64,000 nt of DNA from UBA1127 sp965116355 (GTDB lineage Bacteria; Chloroflexota; Dehalococcoidia; Lucifugimonadales; UBA1127), in NCBI GenBank assembly GCA_965116355.1, contig OZ220679.1, positions 1,240,001 to 1,304,000 of the forward strand, read 5' to 3'. Of the stretch, positions 50,269 to 60,421 are shown piece by piece; position 1 is the stretch's first letter; each line of letters starts with the position of its first letter. The position numbers and the translations under genes are program-made. A model generated the notes under the pieces. It saw only the letters and a list, made by a program, of their open reading frames with translations. It did no database searches and was not told the origin of the DNA.

Positions 50269-51348
50269 ATGCTTGACAAGGACCGGCTGGTCACCACGTT
50301 TTGCGACATCGTGCAGATTGACTCGCCCTCCGGCGAGGAGGAAGAGGTCGCCCAGGACCTCACCCGCAGGCTGACGGATCTCGGGTTCACCATCGCACGC
50401 GACGCCCACGGCAACCTGCTGGCGTCCGAGGAGGGCTCGGACCCGCTGATGCTCTCCGCGCACATGGACACGGTCGAGCCGGGGCGCGGCATCAAGCCCC
50501 GCATCGTGGGCGACGAGGTCCACACCGACGGCACGACCATCCTCGGCGGCGACTGCAAGGCCGGCATCGCGGCCATCCTGGAGGCGCTGGAGTCGATCCG
50601 GGAGGAGGGCCTGCGGCGCATCCCCGTCCAGCTCGTCTTCACGCGGGGCGAGGAGATCGGCCTCGTCGGCGCGTGGAACCTCGACTTCTCGATGGTGCAG
50701 GCGCGACAGGCCGTCGTCTTCGACGGCAACGGGCCGGTCAACACCGTCATCACCGCCAGCCCCAGCTACGTCGGTTTCGACGTGCACGTCACGGGCCGCG
50801 CCGCCCACGCCGGCGTCGAGCCCGAGAAGGGCCTTTCCGCCATCCGCATCGCGGCCGACATCATCGGCAGGCTGCCGCAGGGACGCATGGACGAGGAGAC
50901 CACCATCAACGTCGGCCTCATCAGCGGCGGCAGCGTCCGGAACGCCGTCCCGGAAGAGGCCTCCTTCTCCGGCGAGTTCCGCAGCCGCAACACCGAGTCG
51001 CTGGAGCTGCTGCGTCTCCAGGTGGAGGACGCGCTCGCCAAGGCGCGCGACGACTACAAAGAGGCGAAGATCGTCGGGGACCTGAAGGTGCAGTTCCACA
51101 CGTACAACCTGCCGAGCGATCACGTCATGGTGCAGCGCGCGACAGGCGTCCTCGGCGACCTGGGCCTCCGCCCCAACCTCCAGCCGACGGGCGGCGGCAC
51201 CGACGCCAACGTCTTCAACCGCCACGGCATTCCGGCGGTCGTCGTCGGCATGTCCACCAACCTCATGCACACCAAGAACGAGTACGTGGACATCCCGGAC
51301 CTCTACGACACCGCAAAGTTCTGCCAAGCGCTGCTGCTGAAGCGGTAA
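50269..51348 (+). CDS. M20-family metallopeptidase, PepT-like
   Basis: A 359-residue di-zinc exopeptidase. LSAHMDTVEPG has the first His and Asp, TTILGGDCKAGIAAILEAL the bridging Asp, TRGEEIGLVGA the general base and ligand Glu, VVFDGNGPVN a further Asp, and NLMHTKNEYV the last His. The dimerisation domain lies at about 170-275. The overall form is closest to tripeptidase T or M42-like short M20 enzymes. A TACAAT at 50223-50228 may be its -10. Confidence 0.9.
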   Translation: MLDKDRLVTTFCDIVQIDSPSGEEEEVAQDLTRRLTDLGFTIARDAHGNLLASEEGSDPLMLSAHMDTVEPGRGIKPRIVGDEVHTDGTTILGGDCKAGIAAILEALESIREEGLRRIPVQLVFTRGEEIGLVGAWNLDFSMVQARQAVVFDGNGPVNTVITASPSYVGFDVHVTGRAAHAGVEPEKGLSAIRIAADIIGRLPQGRMDEETTINVGLISGGSVRNAVPEEASFSGEFRSRNTESLELLRLQVEDALAKARDDYKEAKIVGDLKVQFHTYNLPSDHVMVQRATGVLGDLGLRPNLQPTGGGTDANVFNRHGIPAVVVGMSTNLMHTKNEYVDIPDLYDTAKFCQALLLKR

Positions 51349-51353
51349 CCTGA

Positions 51354-51382
51354 CCGTCGTTCCTACGGAGGCAGGAACCCAG
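51354..51382. repeat. REP-like repeat, family R2
   Basis: GTTCCTACGGAGGCAGGAAC near-inverted repeat between the peptidase and recQ 3' ends. Confidence 0.6.
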
Positions 51383-51415
51383 AGGGGCGGAAGACGAGAA
51401 TTGGGGAGACGCCCC

Positions 51416-53608
51416 CTACCCCCTCGGTAGTCGCCCCTGCTGTCGAAGCCACGTTCGGGCAATGGTCAGATCTTCGTAGCTGTACTCGTCGCCCAGGCTC
51501 TCCTTTACCGGGCCCAATTGTGCGTAGCCGAGCCGCTTGAACGCCTCCTCGATGTCTCTCCACCGCTCCGGCGACGGCAACAGCGAGGTAATGTCAATGG
51601 ACTTTCCCTGCATCGTCAGCACTTCGATGTGCCTGATCACCGTTCCCGGCGCCAGCCCCCGCTCCCTGGCGACCGCCTCCACCGACAGGCCCCGCGCCAG
51701 CATCTCCCAAGTCCTTTCATACGTGGCTCCGCGCCGCCCGTTTGACGACCCACCCACGTCCACTGACGCCCTCGCGGGCATTCTGTGCTCGTCGGCGTAG
51801 CGGCGGATGGCCTCGGTGAAGGCCGCGCCGTAGGCCGCAAGCTTTGCCTGCCCGACGCCGGGCACATGCTCGAACGCCGACAGCGTCTCGGGCCGCCGCG
51901 CGGCCATGTGCCGCAGCGACACGTCGTTGAAGACGACAAACGCCGGCACGTCCTGCTCGTCGGCGATGCGCCGCCGCAGTGTCCGCAGCTCCTCGAAGAG
52001 GTCCTCGTCGTACTCGAGCGGAGTCCCGGCCGACGACTTCATCTCCGACGCCCTCGACGCGGGCCTGGCTTCCGCTTGCAGGCGCGGCAGCGACAGTGTG
52101 GCACGGCTCTGCAGAAACTCCCGGCCGGCGTCTGTCAGCCGCAGCGTTGGGCACTCGCCCTCGTTCAGCGCCAACAGCCCCTGTGCACGCAGCATTCCGA
52201 GGGCTTCCCGAAGTTGAACCCGGTCGTAGTCCTTCACGATGCCGTAGACGCTCAGATCGTCGTGTCCGGCGGCGAGGATGCGCTTGTCCCGGCTGCCCAG
52301 CAGCACACGGATGACGTGCGTCTCGCCGTACTTCTCGCCCGTCCGGACGACGGCCGAGAGGAGCTTCTGTGCGATCTCGGTGGCGTCGAACTCGCCGCGG
52401 TCTTGGGCCGCCAGGCAGACGTCGCAGGCGCCGCAGTCGTCGACGTCCCACCGCTCGCCGAAGTACTCCAGCAGGTAACGCCGCCGGCACGAGTGCAGCT
52501 GCGCGAACCGCACCATCTGGTCCAGCTTCGCCTGCGCGTTGCGCCGCTCGCCCTCGTCCTCGATCTGCCGGAAGAAGAACTCCTGCCGCCGCTTGTCCCC
52601 GTACGAGTACAGCAGCACGCACTCGCTGGGGAGCCCGTCGCGGCCGGCGCGGCCCGTCTCCTGGTAGTAGCTCTCGACCGACTTGGGCAGGCTCGTGTGA
52701 ACGACGAGGCGCACGTCCGGTTTGTCGACGCCCATGCCGAAGGCGATGGTGGCGACGATGATGGGGACGCGGTCGCGGGAGAAGTCCTCCTGCGTCCGGC
52801 GACGCTCCTCGGCGCCAAGCCCGGCGTGGTAGGCCCGCGCCGTCCATCCCCGCTTACGCAGCGCGGCCGCCACGTCCTCCGTCTCCTGCCGCGAGTAGCA
52901 GTACACGATGGCCGGGCTGCCCTTCCATTTCGACAGCAGCGGCGGGAGCTGCCGCTCGACATCGCTTTTGGGCTGCACCGAGTACGTCAGGTTCGCGCGG
53001 TTGAAGCTCGAGATGAAGACCTCCGCGCCCTTCAGGCCGAGCTGCTCCACGATGTCGCGTCGGACACGCTCCGTCGCCGTCGCCGTCAGTGCGAGGACTG
53101 GGGCCTTCGGAAACATCTCGCGCAGGGGGCGGAGGTTGCGGTAGTCGGGCCGGAACTCGTGGCCCCACTCGGAGATGCAGTGGGCCTCGTCGATGGCGAT
53201 GAGGCTGACGGTCAGGCCGGCCAGGAAGCGGCGGAACCCCTCGACGGCCAGCCGCTCGGGCGCGACGTACAGGATCTTCACAACGCCGCGGCGCACCTCG
53301 GCCTGCACGCGCTCGACATCGCGCACGGGCAGAGTGCTGTTGATGAAGCGTGCGGCGATGCCGTTGGCGTTCAGGCCGTCCACCTGGTCCTTCATCAGCG
53401 CGATCAGCGGCGAGACGACCAGCGTCACCCCGTCCATCGCTAGCGCGGGGAGCTGATAGCAGAGCGACTTGCCTCCCCCCGTCGGCATGAGCAGGAGGGC
53501 GTCGCCGCCGGCCAACACGTGCCGCACGACAACCTCCTGCTGCCCCCGGAAGCTCTCGAAGCCGAAGTGCACTTTGAGCAGGGCGTGGATGTCGGTCGCG
53601 GTGGTCAT
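51416..53608 (-). CDS. recQ: ATP-dependent DNA helicase RecQ
   Basis: A 3'-5' helicase of 730 residues for recombination and fork repair. Walker A MPTGGGKSLCYQLPA, the aromatic-rich loop with IDEAHCISEWGHEFRPDY, and motif VI ETGRAGRDG are present. The zinc module has four Cys (HSCRRRYLL and DCGACDVC), the RQC winged helix follows at about 410-510, and an HRDC domain at about 540-615. A further C-terminal HTH (RTWEMLARGLSVEAVARERG) matches the HTH_40 extension of Bacillus-type RecQ. The start MTTATDIHALL at 53608 is chosen over upstream frame. Confidence 0.96.
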   Translation of the reverse strand: MTTATDIHALLKVHFGFESFRGQQEVVVRHVLAGGDALLLMPTGGGKSLCYQLPALAMDGVTLVVSPLIALMKDQVDGLNANGIAARFINSTLPVRDVERVQAEVRRGVVKILYVAPERLAVEGFRRFLAGLTVSLIAIDEAHCISEWGHEFRPDYRNLRPLREMFPKAPVLALTATATERVRRDIVEQLGLKGAEVFISSFNRANLTYSVQPKSDVERQLPPLLSKWKGSPAIVYCYSRQETEDVAAALRKRGWTARAYHAGLGAEERRRTQEDFSRDRVPIIVATIAFGMGVDKPDVRLVVHTSLPKSVESYYQETGRAGRDGLPSECVLLYSYGDKRRQEFFFRQIEDEGERRNAQAKLDQMVRFAQLHSCRRRYLLEYFGERWDVDDCGACDVCLAAQDRGEFDATEIAQKLLSAVVRTGEKYGETHVIRVLLGSRDKRILAAGHDDLSVYGIVKDYDRVQLREALGMLRAQGLLALNEGECPTLRLTDAGREFLQSRATLSLPRLQAEARPASRASEMKSSAGTPLEYDEDLFEELRTLRRRIADEQDVPAFVVFNDVSLRHMAARRPETLSAFEHVPGVGQAKLAAYGAAFTEAIRRYADEHRMPARASVDVGGSSNGRRGATYERTWEMLARGLSVEAVARERGLAPGTVIRHIEVLTMQGKSIDITSLLPSPERWRDIEEAFKRLGYAQLGPVKESLGDEYSYEDLTIARTWLRQQGRLPRG

Positions 53609-53823
53609 GCGCGCAATGGTCTCCTGTAATTGGATTACCGCCGGGACGAGTACCGATACTACGGAACGTTTCAAGGGCGCCCACAGCCCGCACAGCCCGC
53701 AAGGCAAGTGAAGCTGTATCAACGGGCAATTTGCACCCTTGCCATCCCCGCCCCATCGCGCTACCGTGCCCCTGCGCGGACGCCTCTGGCGTCGAGCGCA
53801 CACCACAAGATCGGAGCACCGAC

Positions 53824-54594
53824 ATGGCAGACCGCAAGCGCGTCCTCATCACCGGCGTTACCGGGCAGATCGGCGGCGTCGTCCGCGACGCCCTCAAGGA
53901 CATCCACGACGTCGCCGGCATCGACATCCGCGCACCCCAGGACTTCGAGGCCACCGTCGCCGACATGACGGACCTGGAGGCCATCCTGCCCGCCTTCGAG
54001 GGCATCGACACCGTCGTCGACCTCGCCAATAATCCCGCCGGCAACCTGTCGTGGCACCACGCCTACCGGAACAACATCCCGGCCGCCTACAACTGCCTGG
54101 AGGCTGCCCGGCGCGCCGGCGTCAAGCGCGTCATCTTCGCGAGCTCCAACCGCGCCTCCGAGAACTACGAGCTCGACCAGCCCTACGCCAACATCTGCGC
54201 CGGCGACTACACGGGGCTGACGCCCGGCGGGTTTCCCCTCGTCACGCCGGACATGCCGGTGCGGCCGAGTGGCCCCTACGGCATCGCCAAGTGCCTGGGC
54301 GAGGCCGCGGGCCGCTATTTCTCCGACAGGCACGGGTTGTCCTTCATCGCGCTGCGCTTCGGCACCGTGCGGCGCGACAGCCGCCCGTCCAACGTCCGCC
54401 ACTTCGCGACGATCCTCAGCCACCGCGACCTCGGCCACCTGGTCGAGCGGTGCGTGGCCGCGCCGGACTCGCTGCGGGCCGCCACCTTCTTCGGCGTATC
54501 CAACAACGACTGGAAGTTCTGGGACATCAGCAACGCGAAGGAGCTCGTCGGCTTCGACCCGCAGGACAACATGGAGGTCTACCGGGAGGCGTAG
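53824..54594 (+). CDS. NAD-dependent epimerase/dehydratase family protein, uronate-dehydrogenase-like
   Basis: A 256-residue extended SDR. VLITGVTGQIGGVV binds NAD, DTVVDLANNPAG follows, FASSNRASENY gives the catalytic Ser region, and SGPYGIAKCLGE holds the Tyr-x3-Lys pair. The short length and NNDWKFWDISNAKELVGFDPQDNME resemble uronate dehydrogenases that oxidise hexuronic acids to lactones. Start ATG at 53824. It is convergent with purH. Confidence 0.87.
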   Translation: MADRKRVLITGVTGQIGGVVRDALKDIHDVAGIDIRAPQDFEATVADMTDLEAILPAFEGIDTVVDLANNPAGNLSWHHAYRNNIPAAYNCLEAARRAGVKRVIFASSNRASENYELDQPYANICAGDYTGLTPGGFPLVTPDMPVRPSGPYGIAKCLGEAAGRYFSDRHGLSFIALRFGTVRRDSRPSNVRHFATILSHRDLGHLVERCVAAPDSLRAATFFGVSNNDWKFWDISNAKELVGFDPQDNMEVYREA

Positions 54595-54631
54595 GGGCGA
54601 GGCCCTCGCCAAGGGCCGTGCGGCGTGCCCG

Positions 54632-56164
54632 CTAGTGCAGGAAGTGGCGGACGCCGGTGAAGACCATCGCGATGCCCGCCCTGTCGGCGGCGGCGATGAC
54701 CTCCTCGTCGCGGATGGAGCCGCCGGGCTGCACGACTGCCGTGACCCCGGCCTCCGCCGCCAGCTCCAGCCCGTCCGCGAAGGGGAAGAAGGCGTCGGAG
54801 GCTAGCACGGTGCCCGTCGCCCGGTCGCCCGCCGCCCGAGCCGCCAGGTGCACGCTGACGAGCCGGTTCGGCTGCCCCGCGCCCATGCCCACGAGCGCGC
54901 GGTCCTTCGCCAGCACGATGGTGTTGGACTTGATGTGCTTGGCCGCCCGCCATGCGAAGGCGAGGTCAGCCAACTCCGCCTCCGAGGGTGCGCGCTGCGT
55001 CACGATCTGCCACGCCGTCGGGTCCTCGACGATGGCGTCGGCCGTCTGCAGGAGCAGCCCGCCGGAGACGCGCCGCACTTGGAGCGCCTCGCCGCCGACT
55101 CCGCCCGCGGGCGTTTCCCGCACCCGCAGGATGCGCAGGTCACGCTTCTTCTGCAGGACCTCCAGCGCCTCGTCCTCATAGCCCGGCGCGACGATGACCT
55201 CGAAGAAGACGCGGCGCAGCGCCTCAGCCGCCTCGCCCGTCACGGGCCGGTTAAAGCCCAGGATGCCGCCGTAGGCCGACACGCTGTCGCCCTCGAAGGA
55301 GCGACGGTAGGCTTCAGCTTGGTCGACGTGCACGGCCAGGCCGCAGGCGTTGGTGTGCTTGATGACGGCCACGGCTTGCTCGTCGAACTCGTTGGCTGCG
55401 CGCCACGCGGCGTCTGCGTCGAGGATGTTGTTGTAGGAGAGCTCCTTGCCGTGGAGCTGCTCGGCGGCGACCACGCCGCCGCTTCCGGGCGCGTCCGCGT
55501 ACAGGGCGCCGCGCTGGTGGGGGTTCTCGCCGTAGCGCAACTCGCCCGATACCCGTCGCACGCCGATCGAGAGCTCCTTGGGGAATGGGTCATCAGGCCC
55601 GCGCATCCACGAGGCGACAAGGCTGTCGTAGAACGAAACGTGCGCGAAGGCCGTCGCGGCCAGCCGACGCCGCTCCTCGGACGTCGTGCCGCCCGCGCGA
55701 ATGCGCTCGGCCACCCACTCGAAGTCCGCGGGGTCGACGACAACGGTCACCGCCGGGTGGTTCTTGGCGGCGGCGCGCAGCATTGTCGGCCCGCCGATGT
55801 CGATGTTCTCCAGCACGTCCTGCTCGGCCACGCCCTCGCGGCTGACCGTCGCCTCGAAGGGATAGAGATTGCCGACCACCACGTCTATGGGCTCGATGCC
55901 ATGGGCGTTCAGCTCGTCCATGTGCCCGGGCAGGTCGCGGCGCGCCAGGACGCCACCGTGCACGACGGGGTGCAGCGTCTTCACGCGCCCATCCAGCATC
56001 TCCGGCGCGCCCGTCAGATCCGACACCTGGTCGACAGCCAGGCCCGCCTCGGTGAGCGTCCGGTGGGTGCCGCCGGTGCTGACGAGGCCGTAGCCCGCCT
56101 CCTGCAGGGCGCGCGCCAGCTCCACAACGCCCGTCTTGTCGTACACACTGATGAGGGCCTTCAT
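54632..56164 (-). CDS. purH: Bifunctional AICAR transformylase / IMP cyclohydrolase
   Basis: Last two steps of purine synthesis in one chain of 510 residues. The N-terminal cyclohydrolase opens with ALISVYDKTGVVELA. The transformylase part carries VIKHTNACGLAVH with the Lys-His pair, KHIKSNTIVLAKDRALVGMGAGQ, and ends VVQPGGSIRDEEVI...VFTGVRHFLH. The start at 56164 has GGAGGCGGC upstream. It is last in a purF-purM-purH series reading left. Confidence 0.96.
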   Translation of the reverse strand: MKALISVYDKTGVVELARALQEAGYGLVSTGGTHRTLTEAGLAVDQVSDLTGAPEMLDGRVKTLHPVVHGGVLARRDLPGHMDELNAHGIEPIDVVVGNLYPFEATVSREGVAEQDVLENIDIGGPTMLRAAAKNHPAVTVVVDPADFEWVAERIRAGGTTSEERRRLAATAFAHVSFYDSLVASWMRGPDDPFPKELSIGVRRVSGELRYGENPHQRGALYADAPGSGGVVAAEQLHGKELSYNNILDADAAWRAANEFDEQAVAVIKHTNACGLAVHVDQAEAYRRSFEGDSVSAYGGILGFNRPVTGEAAEALRRVFFEVIVAPGYEDEALEVLQKKRDLRILRVRETPAGGVGGEALQVRRVSGGLLLQTADAIVEDPTAWQIVTQRAPSEAELADLAFAWRAAKHIKSNTIVLAKDRALVGMGAGQPNRLVSVHLAARAAGDRATGTVLASDAFFPFADGLELAAEAGVTAVVQPGGSIRDEEVIAAADRAGIAMVFTGVRHFLH

Positions 56165-56262
56165 GCCGCCTCCTGCGGGGGGATGCACCACCGATGGTAT
56201 CCAAACCGGGAGGGGGTTGAGAACAGCCTGCGGGCAGGATTCCGGGGAGTTTGCGCGCGTGG

Positions 56263-57279
56263 CTAGGAGAAGGTCACCTGGGGTCCGTCACCGGCGTCCG
56301 CCACCTCGCCGACGACGAAGGCCTCCGGCACGTCGGCGCGCACGCCCGCGACGTCCTCCGGCGCCACGGCGACGATCATGCCGACGCCCATGTTGAACAC
56401 CCGCCGCATCTCGTCCTCGGAAATGATGCCCGTGCGCTGTATCAGTCGGAAGAGAGGAGGCACGACCCACGACTCGGCCTCCACCCTGGCCGAGAGCCCC
56501 TCGGGCAGCATCCGAGGCACGTTCTCCGGGAAACCGCCGCCGGTGATATGCGCCATGCCCTTGATGCGGTCCAGCGCCGGCGTCAGCGCCGCCACGTACG
56601 AGCGGTGCGGGACCAGCAGCGCCTCACCGAGCGTCCCGCCCAGCTCGTCGTGGCGCGTGTGCAGCACGGACGGATCGTCGTCGACGCCGAAGACGCGGCG
56701 GACGAGCGAGTAGCCGTTGGTGTGGAGCCCGCTGGAGGGCAGGCCCAGGAGGGCGTCGCCCGCGCGGATGCCGCTGCCGTCAATGACGCCCTCGCGCTCC
56801 ACGGCGCCGACGACGAAGCCGACAAGCTCCACGTCCTCGCCGTGGTACATGCCGGGCATCTCCGCCGTCTCGCCGCCGATGAGCGCGCAGTCGAGCGCCC
56901 GGCAGGCCCGCGCGAGGCCCTCGACGAGCTGCTCCACCTTGTCGGTCGACAGGGCGGCCATGCCCATGTAGTCCAGGAAGAAGAGGGGCTGAGCGCCGCA
57001 CGTGAGGATGTCGTTGGTGCAGTGGTGGACGATGTCCTCGCCTACGGTGTCGTAGCGGCCCATCAAGCTGGCCACACGCAGCTTCGTGCCGACGCCGTCC
57101 GTGTGCGCGACGAGGACCGGGTCGCGGTAGCCGGTCACCTTGTACAGCGCACCAAACGCGCCGATGTCGCCCAGCACGCCGGGCGTGAACGTCGAGCGGG
57201 CCATGGCGAAGATGCGGTCCTTGGCGCTGCCCGCGGCGACGCGGTCGACGCCGGCCTGCCTGTAGGCGTCAGTTGCCAA
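56263..57279 (-). CDS. purM: Phosphoribosylformylglycinamidine cyclo-ligase (AIR synthetase)
   Basis: ATP-dependent ring closure giving aminoimidazole ribotide; 338 residues. It has AYRQAGVDRVAAG, VAHTDGVGTKLRVA, CTNDILTCGAQPLFFLDYM, LIGGETAEMPGMY, GLHTNGYSLVRRV and GMAHITGGGFPENVPRML. Two TTG codons compete as starts (57285 and 57279). GGAGGG is two nt from the first and eight from the second, so 57279 is chosen. purF lies 63 bp upstream. Confidence 0.94.
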   Translation of the reverse strand: MATDAYRQAGVDRVAAGSAKDRIFAMARSTFTPGVLGDIGAFGALYKVTGYRDPVLVAHTDGVGTKLRVASLMGRYDTVGEDIVHHCTNDILTCGAQPLFFLDYMGMAALSTDKVEQLVEGLARACRALDCALIGGETAEMPGMYHGEDVELVGFVVGAVEREGVIDGSGIRAGDALLGLPSSGLHTNGYSLVRRVFGVDDDPSVLHTRHDELGGTLGEALLVPHRSYVAALTPALDRIKGMAHITGGGFPENVPRMLPEGLSARVEAESWVVPPLFRLIQRTGIISEDEMRRVFNMGVGMIVAVAPEDVAGVRADVPEAFVVGEVADAGDGPQVTFS

Positions 57280-57342
57280 TGCCAATGCCCTCCGGAGAAC
57301 GGATGGGGATGCCGGGGCCGGGAGGTCCGGGAGCCGGGACGG

Positions 57343-58743
57343 CTACGGCCGCTCCAGCGCCAGCTTGTCCATCTCCAGCTGGACCTCCACCGGGTACTCG
57401 CCGGTGAAGCAGGCCGCGCAGCTGTGCTTCCGCGGCCGGCCGATCGCCTTGAACAATCCCTCCACGCTCAGGTAGCCGAGGGAGTCGGCGCCGATGAACT
57501 CGCAGATCTCCGGCACGCTCTTCTGGGCCGCCACGAGCTCGGCCTTCGTCGCCATGTCCACGCCGAAGTGGCACGGCGAGATGATGGGGGGCGCGCACAC
57601 CCGCAGGTGTACCTCCTTCGCCCCGGCGCTCCGCAGCAAGTTGACCACGTGGGGGGTCGTCGTGCCGCGCACGATGCTGTCGTCCACAACGACGACGCGC
57701 TTGCCCGTCAGCACCTCAGGCAGCGGGTTGAACTTCAGCCGCACGCCCAGGTCACGGAGCCGCTGGTCCGGCTGAATGAAGGTGCGCCCGACGTACCGGT
57801 TCTTGACCAGACCCTCCTGGTACGGCAGCCCCGACTCCTCCGCGAAGCCCGTGCCTGCCGCGATGGCAGAGTCCGGAATGCCCATGACCATGTCGGCATC
57901 CACCGGGTGCTCGATGGCGAGCTGCCGGCCCATCTCGCGCCGGGCCGCGTGCACGAGCCGGCCGTCGACGATGCTGTCGGGACGCGAAAAGTAGATGTAC
58001 TCGAACGAACAGAGGGCATGTGCGCCCTCGTTGCCGGCGTGGACGCTGCGGAGGCCGTCGCTGTCGATCACCACCGCCTCGCCCGGGTCAAGCTCGCGGA
58101 GCAGCGTCGCGCCGATGTGGTCCAGGGCGCAGGACTCCGATGCGACGACCCACCCGCCACGGAACATGCCGACGCACAGCGGATGCACGCCCAGCGGGTC
58201 GCGGAAGGCGATGATCTCGCGCGGCGTCAACGCCGCCACGGAGTAGGCTCCCTGCAGCCGGCGCATCATGTAGCCAACGCGCTCGCCCCAGTCGGCGCCG
58301 GGCGCATTCACGAGGAGCTGGGCGATGACCTCGGAGTCCGTGGCGGTCGTGAAGCGCAGTCCCCAAGACTCCTCGAGCTCCGTGCGGAGGCTGAGCGCGT
58401 TGATGACGTTGCCGTTGTGGCCCAGCGCGAGGCGGCCGTTGGCTCCCGTAACCTCCAGCGGCTGCGCGTTGTCGCGGGTGGACGATCCGGTGGTGGAGTA
58501 GCGCGTGTGCCCGACGGCCATGTCGCCGGGAAGCCGGTCGAGGTCGAACTCGTGGAAGGCCTGGCTGACCAAGCCCATCTCGCGTCGGCAGGAGATGGTA
58601 CGCCCGTCCGAGGCGGCGATACCCGCAGACTCCTGCCCTCGATGTTGCAGGGAGAAGAGGCCGAAGAATGCGGTCCTCGCCGCTTCTTCGCCCGGAGTGT
58701 AGACGCCGACTACGCCGCAGGCTTCCTGGGGTGGATTAGCCAC
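57343..58743 (-). CDS. purF: Amidophosphoribosyltransferase
   Basis: First committed step of purine synthesis, 466 residues. An N-terminal propeptide VANPPQEA precedes the nucleophile Cys in ACGVVGVY, so self-processing is expected as in the Bacillus-type enzyme. LQHRGQESAGI and GHTRYSTTG belong to the glutaminase; VVVVDDSIVRGTT is the PRPP loop. Late Cys residues in HSCAACF fit iron-sulfur ligands of that type. The start is the GTG at 58743 behind AGGAGG. Transcription likely begins at the promoter at 58796-58825. Confidence 0.95.
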   Translation of the reverse strand: MANPPQEACGVVGVYTPGEEAARTAFFGLFSLQHRGQESAGIAASDGRTISCRREMGLVSQAFHEFDLDRLPGDMAVGHTRYSTTGSSTRDNAQPLEVTGANGRLALGHNGNVINALSLRTELEESWGLRFTTATDSEVIAQLLVNAPGADWGERVGYMMRRLQGAYSVAALTPREIIAFRDPLGVHPLCVGMFRGGWVVASESCALDHIGATLLRELDPGEAVVIDSDGLRSVHAGNEGAHALCSFEYIYFSRPDSIVDGRLVHAARREMGRQLAIEHPVDADMVMGIPDSAIAAGTGFAEESGLPYQEGLVKNRYVGRTFIQPDQRLRDLGVRLKFNPLPEVLTGKRVVVVDDSIVRGTTTPHVVNLLRSAGAKEVHLRVCAPPIISPCHFGVDMATKAELVAAQKSVPEICEFIGADSLGYLSVEGLFKAIGRPRKHSCAACFTGEYPVEVQLEMDKLALERP

Positions 58744-58795
58744 ACACCCTCCTGATCTTCGGTCCGGCGCACAAGGGGATAGTGGAAGCATGGAA

Positions 58796-58825
58796 AGTAT
58801 AGGGCAGCGGTTTGCACAGGGTCAA
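58796..58825 (-). promoter_or_regulatory. Promoter of purF-purM-purH
   Basis: On the minus strand TTGACC (58825-58820), 18-bp spacer, TATACT (58801-58796), each matching five of six consensus bases. The expected leader to the GTG at 58743 is about 45 nt, too short for a purine riboswitch. Confidence 0.65.
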
Positions 58826-59061
58826 CGCGAACATTTCCCGGATTGGCCACAATTCCCGGGCGGAGTGGGCAGGCCGCCAGCGCAGTTGAAGACCGCAGAT
58901 CCCCCACCAGGTCCCGGAAGGCCAGCCCCCACACAGAAAACAGACTTCACCTGTTACACTAAACAAGCAGCCCCTACTACGGGCAGCTTCAACTCCACTA
59001 ATGCACCCGCCTTATCATAGGAACCACCATTTCTAGTGTACTTACACCAGAAAGACTACCA

Positions 59062-60348
59062 ATGATTGACACCGGGACAATCTACGTCCAAGCAGGAAAC
59101 GGAGGCGACGGCTTCCTCAGCTTTCGGCGGGAGAAGTACGTTGCCCGGGGAGGTCCCGACGGCGGGGATGGCGGACGAGGAGGGTCCGTATACCTCGTGG
59201 CAACCACGTCCGAGAACACACTGCGTCGCTTCCAGATGAAGCGTCGTTTCCGGGCCGGGCACGGATTGGCGGGGGCGAAGTCGAACAAGCACGGGCGCAG
59301 CGGCGAGGATGTTCGGATCCCGGTGCCGGTTGGGACCGTCGCGACGTGCCTCAATGCTGACGGGGGCGAGGGGGAGCGTGTCGACCTCGTGGGGGATGGG
59401 CAGGAGGCCCTCGTCGCGCAGGGCGGGAGCGGCGGGCGGGGGAACGCGCGCTTCGTGACGCCTGTGAATCAGGAGCCGCTGCTGCGTGAGGCCGGGGAGG
59501 CAGGCGAGTCCTGCCGTGTGCGGCTGGAGGTCAAGCTGATCGCGGATGTCGGCGTTATCGGCGCGCCCAATGCCGGCAAGTCGAGCTTCGTTGGGCGCGT
59601 GACGGCTGCGAGCCCGCGTGTTGCGGCCTACCCGTTCACGACGCTGGAGCCGCAGCTGGGGGTGGTGGAAAACCGTGGGAAACCCGTGGTGTTGGCGGAG
59701 ATCCCTGGGTTGATCGAAGGAGCGCATCTCGGCGTCGGACTGGGACACGACTTCCTGCGTCACGCCGAGCGCACGCGGCTCTTCCTGCACCTCATCGACG
59801 GCGGCGGGATCGACCCGCTGGGCGACTACCGGCAGGTGAACGAGGAGCTGGCGATGTACGACGCCTCGCTGGCGGGGCGGCCGCAGGTGGTCGCGATCAA
59901 CAAGGCGGACACCGAGGAGACGCAGGCGCAGCTTGCGGAGGTGACGGGCGCGCTGCGGGGGCTGGGCGTCACGCCGATGGTCATGTCGGCGGCGACGGGC
60001 GAGGGCGTGCAGCAGGTGCTCGACCGCGTGCTGCAGGCGCTGGAGGAAGCACCCCGTGCGGAGGCGCCCGCGCAGGAGCGGCCGCGCCCCGCAACGAGGC
60101 GGCGTCCGTCTCGCTCGGGCACCGTGGAGATAGACGAGGAGGGGGACTTCATCGTGCGGTGGCCTGCGGCGGAGCGGCTCGTCACACTGGCCAACGTCGA
60201 CGACCACAGGGTCGTGGGGCAGCTCCTGCGGGAGTTCCGTCGGCTCGGCGTCACCGCGGCGCTGGAGGCAGCGGGCATCGAGCACGGCGACGTCGTGCTG
60301 ATCGGCGACTGGGCATTCCCGTGGGGAGAGGCGCTCCAACCCGCATGA
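59062..60348 (+). CDS. obg: GTPase Obg/CgtA
   Basis: Essential GTPase in 50S ribosome assembly and stress signalling, 428 residues. The Gly-rich Obg domain (1-158; AGNGGDGFLSFRREKY, GGPDGGDGGRGG) leads into the G domain: G1 GAPNAGKSSF, switch region and G3 AEIPGLIEGAH (Glu where many have Asp), G4 NKAD, G5 MSAATGEG. The C-terminal OCT domain (about 355-428) includes RWPAAERLVTLANVDD. nadD starts 73 nt downstream on the same strand. Confidence 0.96.
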   Translation: MIDTGTIYVQAGNGGDGFLSFRREKYVARGGPDGGDGGRGGSVYLVATTSENTLRRFQMKRRFRAGHGLAGAKSNKHGRSGEDVRIPVPVGTVATCLNADGGEGERVDLVGDGQEALVAQGGSGGRGNARFVTPVNQEPLLREAGEAGESCRVRLEVKLIADVGVIGAPNAGKSSFVGRVTAASPRVAAYPFTTLEPQLGVVENRGKPVVLAEIPGLIEGAHLGVGLGHDFLRHAERTRLFLHLIDGGGIDPLGDYRQVNEELAMYDASLAGRPQVVAINKADTEETQAQLAEVTGALRGLGVTPMVMSAATGEGVQQVLDRVLQALEEAPRAEAPAQERPRPATRRRPSRSGTVEIDEEGDFIVRWPAAERLVTLANVDDHRVVGQLLREFRRLGVTAALEAAGIEHGDVVLIGDWAFPWGEALQPA

Positions 60349-60421
60349 CGGCCGCCTTGACTGGCCCATCCCGCGCTCCCTACCATGCCGGGGACGCTCC
60401 CCGCACACTGGAGGCCGCGCT

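Noticed and set aside
56251..58755. An 834-codon plus-strand frame opposite purM and purF
   Set aside because: It is antisense to two well-conserved purine genes; its translation is low complexity and it has no convincing ribosome site.
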